From: DASQPR01 sp963831705
Lineage (GTDB): Bacteria; Actinomycetota; Actinomycetes; Mycobacteriales; Micromonosporaceae
Assembly: GCA_963831705.1 (NCBI GenBank)
Contig: CAWHRE010000010.1
Coordinates: forward strand, 186,001 to 250,000
Direction of reading: 5' to 3'
Length of the DNA stretch: 64,000 nucleotides
Shown: positions 29,242 to 37,387 of the stretch, piece by piece
Layout of the letters: the number at the start of each line of letters is the position of its first letter
Position numbering within the stretch: position 1 is the first letter of the stretch
Program-made: the position numbers and the translations under genes
The notes under the pieces: model-generated
The model's input: only the letters and a program-made list of their open reading frames with translations
Databases searched by the model: none
Told to the model about the DNA's origin: nothing

Positions 29242-29929
29242 ACCCGGATCCTGGTCGTCGACGACGACAAGCAGCTGCTGCGGGCGATGCGGATCAACCT
29301 GACCGCTCGCGGGTATGACGTGGTGCTGGCCCAGGACGGCGTGAGCGCTCTCGCCGCCGCGCAGAAACAGCCACCGGATCTCGTCATCGTCGACCTCGGC
29401 CTGCCGGACATGGACGGCGTCGAGGTGATCGAGGGGATCCGCGGATGGCTCCCGGTGGCGGATCATCGTGCTGTCCGCGCGGCATCTGGAGCAGTCGAAG
29501 GTCCGGGCGCTCGACGCCGGAGCCGACGACTACGTCACGAAGCCGTTCGGGATGGACGAGCTGCTCGCCCGGGTCCGCGCAGCGCTGCGACGAACCGCGC
29601 CGGTCACATCGACGGCCGATCCGGTGATCGTCACGGACGCGTTCACGATCGATCTGTCCGCCCGACGGGTCACCCGGGACGGCACCGCCGTGCGGCTCAC
29701 GCCGACCGAGTGGCACCTGCTCGAGGTGCTCGTACGCAATCCGGGCAAGCTCGTCAGCCAGCGGCACCTGCTGCAGGAGGTGTGGGGCCCGAAGTACGAG
29801 TCGGAGACGAACTACCTTCGCGTCTACGTCGCCCAACTCCGCGCAAAACTCGAGCCCGACCCGGCCAGTCCGCGGTACCTCATCACCGAACCAGGAATGG
29901 GCTACCGCTTCATGGATAACCCGAGTTGA
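29239..29929 (+). pseudogene. OmpR/KdpE-like response regulator, one frameshift
   Basis: The receiver domain starts MTRILVVDDDKQLLRAM with the phosphorylated Asp in VIVDLGLPDMDG; near 29445 the frame changes and continues with IVLSARHLEQSKVRALDAGADDYVTKPF. The winged-helix DNA-binding domain is intact (RLTPTEWHLLEVLVRNPGKL, LRVYVAQLRAKLEPDP, GMGYRFM). The closest named family is KdpE. It is coupled to the kinase gene by ATGA. The stop TGA lies in GTTGATCGTGG (29925-29935), which resembles one arm of the dispersed repeat. Confidence 0.82.
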
Positions 29930-29951
29930 TCGTGGCGGCTACCTTGGCCGG

Positions 29952-30707
29952 ATGCCGCTGACCTTCCCGTCACACGCCGCCGCCGTGCTGCCCCTCAAAC
30001 TGTGGCGACCGACCTGGTTCGACGGCGTCGCGCTCGTGGTCGGCTCGACGGCACCGGACCTCCCGTACGCGCTGGGCGGCTACGTCTACTTCGATGCACA
30101 CAATGTCTGGGCGCTGTTCTGGTTCTGCGTACCGATCACGATGCTCGGCACCGTGATCATCCGCCGCGCGGCGCCGATCATCGCGGCGAATCTTCCCGAT
30201 GCCGGCGCATGGCACCTCCAGGACTACGGTTCGCTCGGCCAGGCTCGCTATCCCTGGTACGCCACCGCGGCCTGCGCGCTCTTCGGCGCGTTCACACACA
30301 TCTTCTGGGACTCGTTCACACACGCCCGCGCCACGTTCTGGAGTCCATCGCTGGATGACACCGCGTTCGCCGGCCGCCCGTGGTGGTGGGTACTCCAGCA
30401 GGTTTCCACGATCGGTGGTGCAATCGCCGCGGTGCTGATGGCCCGCCAGATCGGCACGCGCCGCCTGCTGTTGCGCTCGGAACCCGGCAAACCCAGGTGG
30501 TACGTGTTCTGGCCGATCGCCGTGACGTTGTGGGTGATCGGGATAGCGTCGCAGCCGCTGTTTCCGGCCTGGCGGCACGCGGCCGTGTTGGGCGTACGCG
30601 TGCTGTTCGTGACCGCTCTGGCGCTGCTGATCGCGGCCGCAAGCGTCGCACTCGTCGAAGTTGATCCTGGAGTTATTCGCACGAAACGCCGTCGAAGCGC
30701 TAGTTAA
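29952..30707 (+). CDS. DUF4184-family membrane protein
   Basis: 251 residues with MPLTFPSHAAAVLPLKLW at the start and GSTAPDLPYALGG, both typical of DUF4184, plus FGAFTHIFWDSFTH, where two His and an Asp could bind metal as in the related phospholipase C/YdjM-like membrane hydrolases. About five or six membrane segments. The last 15-17 residues (VDPGVIRTKRRRSAS) are read from an intergenic palindromic repeat, so the native end was probably a few residues after AAASVALVE. Function unknown. Confidence 0.85.
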   Translation: MPLTFPSHAAAVLPLKLWRPTWFDGVALVVGSTAPDLPYALGGYVYFDAHNVWALFWFCVPITMLGTVIIRRAAPIIAANLPDAGAWHLQDYGSLGQARYPWYATAACALFGAFTHIFWDSFTHARATFWSPSLDDTAFAGRPWWWVLQQVSTIGGAIAAVLMARQIGTRRLLLRSEPGKPRWYVFWPIAVTLWVIGIASQPLFPAWRHAAVLGVRVLFVTALALLIAAASVALVEVDPGVIRTKRRRSAS

Positions 30708-30720
30708 CTCCAGGATCAAC
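30660..30720. repeat. Intergenic palindromic repeat, 61-bp copy
   Basis: Perfect 16-bp arms GTTGATCCTGGAGTTA (30660-30675) and TAACTCCAGGATCAAC (30705-30720). The centre contains GCACGAAACGCCGTCG, also found in the reverse complement of the copy at 63288. The element overlaps the 3' end of the DUF4184 gene and provides its TAA. Confidence 0.88.
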
Positions 30721-30778
30721 TGGGTCTTTGGAGACCAGGCGGGTGGGGTTGGGGCGGCGGTCGGATAACCTAGCGTCC

Positions 30779-32608
30779 GTGAGCCCGAAGAAGCCGCTGC
30801 GGTCCAAGCTAGCCTCATCCGTCTCGCGGAGTGCGGCGGCACTTTCGCGCGCGACCGGCCGTGGCGACGGTGCGGTCATCGGCGGCAAGATCGGCCTGAT
30901 GATCGACCCGAACCTGTTGGCGAACCTCGCCGTTGGCCGAGAGATCGCGCTGATCTCCGGCACGAACGGAAAGACCACCACAACTCGCCTGACCGCCGCT
31001 GCGCTGGGCGTACGCGGGGAGGTGGCGACGAACTCGTTCGGCGCGAACATGCCCACCGGGCACACGTCCGCGCTGGCGAAAGCCGGCAATACGCCTTATG
31101 CCGTGCTTGAGGTCGACGAGCACTACATGCCACAGGTGATGGCCGCGACGTCGCCGAAGGTGGTTGCGCTGCTGAACCTGAGCCGCGACCAGCTCGACCG
31201 CGCCAAAGAGGTCGCGATGATGGCCCAGTTGTGGCGGGACACGCTCGCGAAGCACCGAGTTCACGTGGTCGCGAACGCCGACGATCCAATGATCACCTGG
31301 GCCGCGAACTCGGCGCTCACGGCAGGTGGCACCGTCACCTGGGTGGCCGCCGGTCAACGCTGGCACGATGACTCGTGGGTGTGCCCGGAGTGCGGTTCCC
31401 ACATCGAACGCGGCAATACTCCGGCGCCGGTCGCGCCGACGGCGGCAACTCGGGGGTCTCTGACTCCGACACCCGCTACTCCGGCACCTCCTATTCCGAT
31501 GGCCGTTACTCCGGTCGCAGAGCCGCCGGTGGCGGTCGTTCCGTCGCCGAGCGCCGGCTTCGATGACATGACGATGTTGATGTCGATGCTTCCGCCGGAC
31601 GCTGTACCGACCGAGGTCGCCGTCGAGACCGATATCGTCGAGCCGCTCTCCGACGAAGCTGCAGCGGAGGTGGCAGCAGGCGGCGCCCGCGATGAAACCC
31701 GGGTCCTGCCGGCCGAGCCCACCGGACCCGAGCCCACACCGATCGTCTCCGCCCGAACCGAATTGCCGAGCGACTCAACGCAAACGTTCTCGTTGTCCGA
31801 TATCGAAGACGCGCTCGGCAACGCGACCGACCCGTGGGCCGACGAAACGGACGACGACGACTTGGCCGCGCTCGCGGCGCTCAACCCGGCACGTCGGCCT
31901 GCCGCTCCGATGAACGACCCCGAGCCGGTACCGTTCGGTGCCGCGGCCCGCGCGGTCGCCGCCGCCGAGCGCGCCGCGGATCTTCCCGGCGACTCGGACG
32001 GCTCGGACGACTGGCACTGCACCGGGTGCGACCTGCGCCGCCCTGAACCGACCTGGCTGGTGGACGGCAACGCGATCATCGATCCCAGCGGTAAGCGCCA
32101 CATCGTCAGGTTGCAGCTGCCCGGTCGCGTCAATCGGGCAAACGCCGCCACCGCACTCGCCGTGGCCGCGGAGTTCGGGGTCGATCCGGAGCTTGCCGTA
32201 CCGCGGTTGGCGAGTGTTGCTTCGATCGCCGGCCGGTACGCGCAGGTCGACCGCGACGGGCGCAACATCCGGCTCCTGCTGGCGAAGAACCCGGCCGGTT
32301 GGCTGGAGGCGTTCGACATGGCCGAGAACGCGCCCACGCTGCTGTCGATCAATTCCCGGGATCCGGACGGACTCGACACGTCGTGGCTGTTCGACGTCGA
32401 CTTCTCGCCGTTGCAGGGCCGGACCGTGCTGATCAGTGGTGAACGGGCGTTCGACCTGGCCGTCCGGCTCGAGGTCAACGACATTGCGTTCACCCACGTG
32501 CGTACGTTCCCGGAAGCGATCGCGGCGGTCCCGAGCGGCCGGCTCGAAGTGATCGCAAACTACACCGCGTTCCAGGACATCCGAGCGGAGTTGGACCGTG
32601 TCAACTAA
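30779..32608 (+). CDS. murT: Lipid II isoglutaminyl synthase, MurT subunit, with a large zinc-ribbon insertion
   Basis: 609 residues from GTG 30779; most MurT proteins have about 410-460. Mur-ligase-like subunit that, with GatD, amidates the D-Glu of lipid II. The ATP loop SGTNGKTTTTRL, EVDEHYMPQVM and NLSRDQLDR are present, as is the C-terminal domain (SRDPDGLDTSWLFDVDF). The zinc ribbon is split: Cys202/Cys205 in WVCPECGSH, then about 208 residues, then Cys414/Cys417 in WHCTGCDLRRPEP. The usual gap is about 20. The inserted part is Pro/Thr-rich, then acidic (ETDDDDLAALAAL), with no predicted fold. The gene overlaps gatD by 11 bp. Confidence 0.92.
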   Translation: MSPKKPLRSKLASSVSRSAAALSRATGRGDGAVIGGKIGLMIDPNLLANLAVGREIALISGTNGKTTTTRLTAAALGVRGEVATNSFGANMPTGHTSALAKAGNTPYAVLEVDEHYMPQVMAATSPKVVALLNLSRDQLDRAKEVAMMAQLWRDTLAKHRVHVVANADDPMITWAANSALTAGGTVTWVAAGQRWHDDSWVCPECGSHIERGNTPAPVAPTAATRGSLTPTPATPAPPIPMAVTPVAEPPVAVVPSPSAGFDDMTMLMSMLPPDAVPTEVAVETDIVEPLSDEAAAEVAAGGARDETRVLPAEPTGPEPTPIVSARTELPSDSTQTFSLSDIEDALGNATDPWADETDDDDLAALAALNPARRPAAPMNDPEPVPFGAAARAVAAAERAADLPGDSDGSDDWHCTGCDLRRPEPTWLVDGNAIIDPSGKRHIVRLQLPGRVNRANAATALAVAAEFGVDPELAVPRLASVASIAGRYAQVDRDGRNIRLLLAKNPAGWLEAFDMAENAPTLLSINSRDPDGLDTSWLFDVDFSPLQGRTVLISGERAFDLAVRLEVNDIAFTHVRTFPEAIAAVPSGRLEVIANYTAFQDIRAELDRVN

Positions 32609-33389
32609 CACTGTGTCAACCAACGGCGGCGGTGCGAGCGCGCTCCGGATCGTCTGGCTCTATCCGGACCTGCTGTCCACGTACGGCGATCGAGGCAATC
32701 TGCTCATCCTGACCCGTCGCGCGAACATGCGCGGTCTGCCGGTCGAGGCGATCGAGGTACGTTCGGACGAGCCGGTCCCCACGCGGGCCGACATCTACCT
32801 GCTCGGCGGCGGCGAGGATGGCCCGCAGGCACTCGCGGCGCAGCGCCTCATCGCCGACCGTGGACTCCACCGAGCGGTCGATCGGCGGGCGGTCGTGTTC
32901 ACCGTGTGCGCCGGGTATCAACTGCTGGGCTCATCGTTCTTCGCCAAGGGCGAGAAGCACGCCGGCCTTGAACTGCTCGACATCTCGTCCGATCGCGGGC
33001 CGTCCCGGGCCGTCGGCGAACTGGTCGGCGACGTCGATCCACAACTCGGCCTGCCACAGCTGACCGGCTTCGAGAACCACGGTGGCCGTACGCTCGTCGG
33101 GCCCGAAGCGCGGCCGCTCGCCACCGTACGGGCCGGCGTCGGCAACGACGGTGCCACCGAGGGCGCGTGGAACGGCAGCGTGCTCGGGACGTACTCGCAT
33201 GGTCCCGCGCTGAGCCGCAACCCGGCGCTCGCCGACATGATCCTCGCGTGGGCGACCGGGCTGGACACGCTTGACCCGATCGACGACACCTGGCCTGGGC
33301 GTCTGCGTGAGGAGCGGCTCGGGTTCGTCCGGGCGAAGGCGGCGCTCAAGCCGGCATCTGCACAGGCAGCGGTCCCCGCATCGGCGTGA
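32598..33389 (+). CDS. gatD: Lipid II isoglutaminyl synthase, glutaminase subunit GatD
   Basis: 263 residues from GTG 32598. Class I glutamine amidotransferase-like subunit supplying ammonia to MurT. WLYPDLLSTYGDRGNLL is diagnostic; the nucleophile Cys lies in FTVCAGYQLLG, GFENHGGRT follows, and the catalytic His lies in GTYSHGPALSRNP. Its start lies inside murT (11-bp overlap) and its stop overlaps the next gene as GTGA, so the three are coupled. Confidence 0.94.
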   Translation: MSTNTVSTNGGGASALRIVWLYPDLLSTYGDRGNLLILTRRANMRGLPVEAIEVRSDEPVPTRADIYLLGGGEDGPQALAAQRLIADRGLHRAVDRRAVVFTVCAGYQLLGSSFFAKGEKHAGLELLDISSDRGPSRAVGELVGDVDPQLGLPQLTGFENHGGRTLVGPEARPLATVRAGVGNDGATEGAWNGSVLGTYSHGPALSRNPALADMILAWATGLDTLDPIDDTWPGRLREERLGFVRAKAALKPASAQAAVPASA

Positions 33390-34030
33390 GGACCAGGCTC
33401 GCCAGCCTGATCCTGCTCATCATCGGGCTGGCAATCGCGGTCGCGTTCACACCGTTGCAACGGGTGCCGGACGCGATCCGGCAGCTTGGTGCGTGGGGAC
33501 CGGTTGTCGGGATCGTGCTCGGCGGCGCGCTGCTGTGTGCGCTGGTACCGCGTACCGCCATCTCGATCGCTTGTGGCGCGTTGTTCGGAGCCATCGGCGG
33601 AGGCTTCGTCGGCTTGGCCGGGGCCATCCTGGGTGCGGCCGCGACGTTTGAAATCGGCCGCGCGCTGGGGCGGGACGCGGTCGCGTCGAGGGCGGGCCCG
33701 CGGTGGAACCGGTTGGACCGATGGCTCACGCGCCGCGGGCTGCTGGCGGTCACAGTCGTACGCCTTCTGCCGCTGGCCCCCTACGGACTCATCGGATTCG
33801 CGTACGGCACCACATCCGTGCGCAGGTGGCCCTATCTCGGAGGGACATTGATCGGCGCGACACCGTCCGCGTTCACGTACGCCGCCGTCGGCGCCGCCGT
33901 CGTGCATCCCGGGGCAATCCGATGGATCACGTTCCTTCCGGCCGCGATCGGGCTGCTCGTCACGATCGCGGCGGCGCTTTATTGGCGATCACAGAATCGA
34001 CGACAACCTGACGAGCCTCCCGATGCGTAG
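33386..34030 (+). CDS. TVP38/TMEM64 (VTT-domain) family membrane protein
   Basis: 214 residues with five or six hydrophobic segments. The VTT domain is recognisable: GAWGPVVGIVLGGALLCALVPRTAISIACGALFG near the start and the re-entrant VVRLLPLAPYGLIGFAYG with the family's Pro and Gly residues. Related proteins (DedA, TMEM64) act in lipid flipping or membrane homeostasis; an undecaprenyl-lipid role would suit a neighbour of murT-gatD but is inference. GTG 33386 overlaps gatD. Confidence 0.85.
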   Translation: MRTRLASLILLIIGLAIAVAFTPLQRVPDAIRQLGAWGPVVGIVLGGALLCALVPRTAISIACGALFGAIGGGFVGLAGAILGAAATFEIGRALGRDAVASRAGPRWNRLDRWLTRRGLLAVTVVRLLPLAPYGLIGFAYGTTSVRRWPYLGGTLIGATPSAFTYAAVGAAVVHPGAIRWITFLPAAIGLLVTIAAALYWRSQNRRQPDEPPDA

Positions 34031-34062
34031 TACGGGTGACGAACACCCTCCAGGGAGACCAG

Positions 34063-34572
34063 ATGGCTGATCGGCCAGGTTTCGACGAATTCGTGGCTGC
34101 CAGGTCACATCGATTGATCCGCACCGCCCGCATGTTGACTCGCGATTGGGCCGCCGCTGAGGATCTGTTGCAAGACGCGATGGTCAAGGCATGGTTTGCC
34201 TGGCCGCGCATCGACGGCGATCCGGAACCGTACGTCCGGCGGATCATCGCCACCTCGTTCATCTCTCAATCCCGCCGGCTCTGGCGCGGCGAATCGCCGG
34301 CCTCGGACATCGACGATCAGGTAGCCGGCGGCCTCGACGAGATCGGGGCCGCGAACGATCGCGACGCGCTGTGGCGAGCGCTCGGCCGGCTACCGGCTCG
34401 ACAACGCGCCGTCGTCGTCCTCCGCTACTACGAGGACATGTCCGAGGCCGACGTCGCCGAGGCGCTCGGATGCTCGGTTGGCACCGTGAAAAGCCAGGCC
34501 GCTCGCGCCCTCAGCAAACTGCGCGTCGACGCATCCATCGAACCCGCAACCGCCGGGAGGGAGCAGAAATGA
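34063..34572 (+). CDS. SigE-family ECF RNA polymerase sigma factor
   Basis: 169 residues from ATG 34063, chosen over GTG 34036 because GGGAG lies 6-8 nt upstream. Region 2 (FDEFVAARSHRLIRTARMLT, AAEDLLQDAMVKAW) and region 4 (ALGRLPARQRAVVVLRYYED, SEADVAEALGCSVGTVKSQA) match the actinobacterial SigE-type ECF group. Its stop overlaps the next gene as ATGA, so that membrane protein is the likely regulatory partner. Confidence 0.93.
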   Translation: MADRPGFDEFVAARSHRLIRTARMLTRDWAAAEDLLQDAMVKAWFAWPRIDGDPEPYVRRIIATSFISQSRRLWRGESPASDIDDQVAGGLDEIGAANDRDALWRALGRLPARQRAVVVLRYYEDMSEADVAEALGCSVGTVKSQAARALSKLRVDASIEPATAGREQK

Positions 34573-35594
34573 TCACGGAAGACTCATTCGCACAGCTGAT
34601 GCATGAACTCGGCGATGTGGACGCACCGCCGAGCGAGGCTCGCCTCACCGGAATCCAATCCAAAATCAAGCGGGTACGCGTCCGCCGGACGCTGACCGCA
34701 GCAGTTGCAGTCATCGCGATCGTGGCGGCCGGCGTCGCCTTCGCAACGCTGCGGGGTGGGCCGCCGGCCGTACCCGCGAGCGTGCCGAGGTCCTGGACTG
34801 CCGACGACGGGGTGGTCTACAAGCTCATCAAATACGTAACACTCGACACCGCGCACCAGAAGTCGCTCGTGGTTTCCGTCCCGGCAACGTCGCCGATCAC
34901 GATCCGCTTCACCTGCGCTGCGGACTCGCCGGTACCGAACGATCCGCAAGCTCCGGAGTATCCGGCAGTCGAAATCGGCAGTGGACGCTATACGCTCGAC
35001 ACTCTTGACCAAGCGAGGCTTCTGCTGTGCCACGAGCACGCCTCGAACGTGGCCGACTACGACCAGACGCGGCTTCCGGCCACCGGTGGTGTCGCGCATC
35101 TGACGATCAGCGGTCAGCAGACCGGGGCTGGCGCAATGCCAGAGGTCTTTCCGGCGCGATGGACATTCGCGGTGTACACGTGGGTAATACCGAAGGTGCT
35201 GCGCCCTGTCCCCACGTTGCCGCCGCCGCCAACGTTCGATGGTTATCGCCTGGTGAGCACTCTGACCGCCAGCTGGCCGCGAGAACCCTCGGTCACGTTC
35301 CACTTGCCGGCAAACGTCACGTGGGGGATCGTCTTCGGCTGCTCCGATGCGCTGCGCGGGAACTCGCCGTACGTCAGCGGTTTCACGACCCAGAGCACGT
35401 TCCAGACGATCATCGACGGCAAAGCTGATCCCGGGGCTACCGTGTTGGATTGTGAACCGTCAGCGGACGAGGGTCCGGCCATCGTCGATGCTGATCCGGT
35501 GGGCAGAACGGTGACGATCACGTTCGACCTTGCGTCGATGTACCGAAGTCGCATCAACGTAATTCAGGTCGGCGTCTATTACGCGACAAACTAG
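34569..35594 (+). CDS. Membrane protein coupled to the sigma factor, possible anti-sigma factor
   Basis: 341 residues: a short cytoplasmic N-terminus of about 36 residues with a basic end (KIKRVRVRR), one membrane helix (TLTAAVAVIAIVAAGVAFATL) and a large extracytoplasmic domain with four Cys (TCAADSP, LLCHEHASN, FGCSDAL, LDCEPSAD). The topology and ATGA coupling to a SigE-type sigma factor fit a signal-sensing regulator, but no zinc-binding anti-sigma motif (HxxxCxxC) is present, so the role is inferred from position only. GGGAGG precedes the start. Confidence 0.7.
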   Translation: MITEDSFAQLMHELGDVDAPPSEARLTGIQSKIKRVRVRRTLTAAVAVIAIVAAGVAFATLRGGPPAVPASVPRSWTADDGVVYKLIKYVTLDTAHQKSLVVSVPATSPITIRFTCAADSPVPNDPQAPEYPAVEIGSGRYTLDTLDQARLLLCHEHASNVADYDQTRLPATGGVAHLTISGQQTGAGAMPEVFPARWTFAVYTWVIPKVLRPVPTLPPPPTFDGYRLVSTLTASWPREPSVTFHLPANVTWGIVFGCSDALRGNSPYVSGFTTQSTFQTIIDGKADPGATVLDCEPSADEGPAIVDADPVGRTVTITFDLASMYRSRINVIQVGVYYATN

Positions 35595-35777
35595 CCCTTT
35601 ACGATACAGCGAATGCGGGTGCCTCCGGCGAGCACTCGCATTCGCCCGTTCTGCATGACCGCCGCCATCCGTCTCCCCTGACGGAGTTTGTATTGGCCCA
35701 GGCAAGACCAGCACCGCTGGGAACTCCACAAGCCGAGGACGCCGCTCATCCGGCGAGTTCTGCTGTCCCCACAGCCA

Positions 35778-36692
35778 TTAGGCGCCGTTGATAAGGCAAC
35801 CCTCTCCGCAGGTTCGCAGGACGCCGTTCCAGCCCGCGCCCTGGAGGGTGGCACCGACTTGGATCGCGACGGCGCATGGCGAATGAGCCACGTCGGTCCA
35901 GCCGTAGTGCAGCACGACGTCGCCCCTCGCGGCGGCCACGTTATCGCGACGCAAGTCCCGGAGAGCGCCGTCGACCGGGTGCGCGAATCGACCGTCCAAC
36001 TCGACGACGGTCGCGAACTCCGAATACCGGACGTCGTCGTAGATCTGGCTGCCGCCGCGTTGATGCGGAACCTGGCGAGCGCCTTCGGGTAGGCCATGTG
36101 CTCGTTCGACCGTCCGAAAGTATCGACGCTCCAGGACCGAGTGATTGCCGAGCATCACGTCGGTAAGCGCGTCGGTCAGATCGCGACGCCATCGCGCCCG
36201 CTTCCGATTGCTGAGAGCCGTTGCGACACGTTCCGGAGTCGTGAGGCGGCGTCCACATGCGGCGGACAGCCAACCAATCGCGTCGTCCGCCTTGATCGAG
36301 ATATCGGCAAGGTCGAGAACCGTTTCCTCGATCCTGGTCTGCAGCGGCTGTTTCGTTGGATGCCCCGCAGCCGCGATGTCCTTCGAGTAGTGAATCGACG
36401 CACCGTTGATCTTTTTGACCCGCCGGCTCGACGGCACGGTCACGTGGATCGATGGTGTGATCACCTCGGTCAATCCACCCACCTCGGCTGCGGTGTAATG
36501 ACTGAGCGTGGCGCCCTCGCCAGCTGCGAGAAGCACCGCGTCGACAAGTTCGGTGCGGGTTGGCGATCCGTTGTGCGTGATATACGTGCCGCGCCGAAAC
36601 ATCTGCCATTTACCCGACGCCACCTTTGCTCGCAGCGCGTCGGGAGTCATTCCGGATCGGATCACCTCAGCACGGCTCAACACGGTCGGCAT
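35778..36692 (-). CDS. AbiEi-antitoxin-like N-terminus fused to a DUF559/Vsr-like domain
   Basis: 304 residues. The N-terminal part (VLSRAEVIRSGMTPDALRAKV, WQMFRRGTYITH) is the winged helix found in AbiEi-type antitoxins. The C-terminal part (LERRYFRTVERAHGLPEGAR, YDDVRYSEFATVVELDGRFAH, DLRRDNVAAARGDVVLHYGWTDV) resembles the DUF559/very-short-patch-repair nuclease fold, with Glu, Asp and Glu-x-Asp in the expected order. No AbiEii toxin gene is adjacent. Such fusions are common orphans in actinobacteria and their role is unknown. Confidence 0.72.
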   Translation of the reverse strand: MPTVLSRAEVIRSGMTPDALRAKVASGKWQMFRRGTYITHNGSPTRTELVDAVLLAAGEGATLSHYTAAEVGGLTEVITPSIHVTVPSSRRVKKINGASIHYSKDIAAAGHPTKQPLQTRIEETVLDLADISIKADDAIGWLSAACGRRLTTPERVATALSNRKRARWRRDLTDALTDVMLGNHSVLERRYFRTVERAHGLPEGARQVPHQRGGSQIYDDVRYSEFATVVELDGRFAHPVDGALRDLRRDNVAAARGDVVLHYGWTDVAHSPCAVAIQVGATLQGAGWNGVLRTCGEGCLINGA

Positions 36693-36776
36693 GGACTAAG
36701 TCTCGCGATCTCGGATGCCCAAATTCAAATCAAGACTGTCGATCTGTGGATAACCCTCCAAGATTGGCACCATGCA

Positions 36777-37215
36777 GAAGACTTCACGGGATCTGGCCCG
36801 ATTTCGCTACCGGATCATGCACGAGACGATCAACACCGCGACAAAACCGCAGGTCAGCTGATCCTGCATCGCAACACCAAACCATGATCCACGACAAGGG
36901 GAAGACTTCCCGGCGCCAGAGCGCAGAAATCCTTCCGCCTATCGAAAACGGCCTCGGACAACCACGATGCGATCCAAAGCACTCCAAGAAATCCCAGGTC
37001 AGAGGCTGCAACACGGGCACCTCCCCGGCACAGTGGCGACAGCCGGAAGACTTCGCGGCGCTCGGCCCGATTTCGCTTCAGGATCACCCTGAGAAGATCA
37101 ACACTGCCATGAAGCCGCTGGTCAGGTCATCGCGCCTTCGGCGCCATGTCACGACCCAGGAGACCCGGAAGACTTCACGGTGCCAGAACGCAGATATCGT
37201 TCCGCCTATCGAATC
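36777..37215. repeat. Compound A-B-A'-B' intergenic tandem repeat
   Basis: Four imperfect units each start with GAAGACTTC, at 36777, 36901, 37046 and 37168. Units 1 and 3 share CGGCCCGATTTCGCT-like text (36795, 37066) followed by GATCAACAC; units 2 and 4 share GCCAGA.CGCAGA.AT and TTCCGCCTATCGAA. The period of the A-B pair is 267-269 bp. The region 36693-37494 has no convincing gene. On the minus strand units 2 and 4 give similar peptides (SIGGRISALWRREVF, SIGGTISAFWHREVF), which seem to be by-products of the repeat. Confidence 0.7.
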
Positions 37216-37243
37216 CAACCCCCGCGGTCGCTGGTGCGCCGTC

Positions 37244-37387
37244 GAGGTGCAGCTCAAACCCGCAAACCTGCGCGCCGCCGAGGTGCAGCTCAAACCCGGA
37301 AGCTCACGCGCCACCGAGGCCCAGCTCAAACCCGCAAACCCACGCGCCACCGAGATCCAGCTCAAACCCGCAAACCTGCGCGCTGCG
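37244..37387. repeat. 36-bp tandem repeat, four copies
   Basis: Four contiguous 36-bp units at 37244, 37280, 37316 and 37352, each starting GAG..CAGCTCAAACCCG. Being 12 codons long they keep frame and would encode a repeated QLKPAN-type peptide, but no start or flanking protein supports translation. There are no spacers, so it is not a CRISPR array. Confidence 0.85.

Noticed and set aside
37244..37387. CRISPR array
   Set aside because: The 36-bp units are contiguous with no spacers and there are no cas genes.
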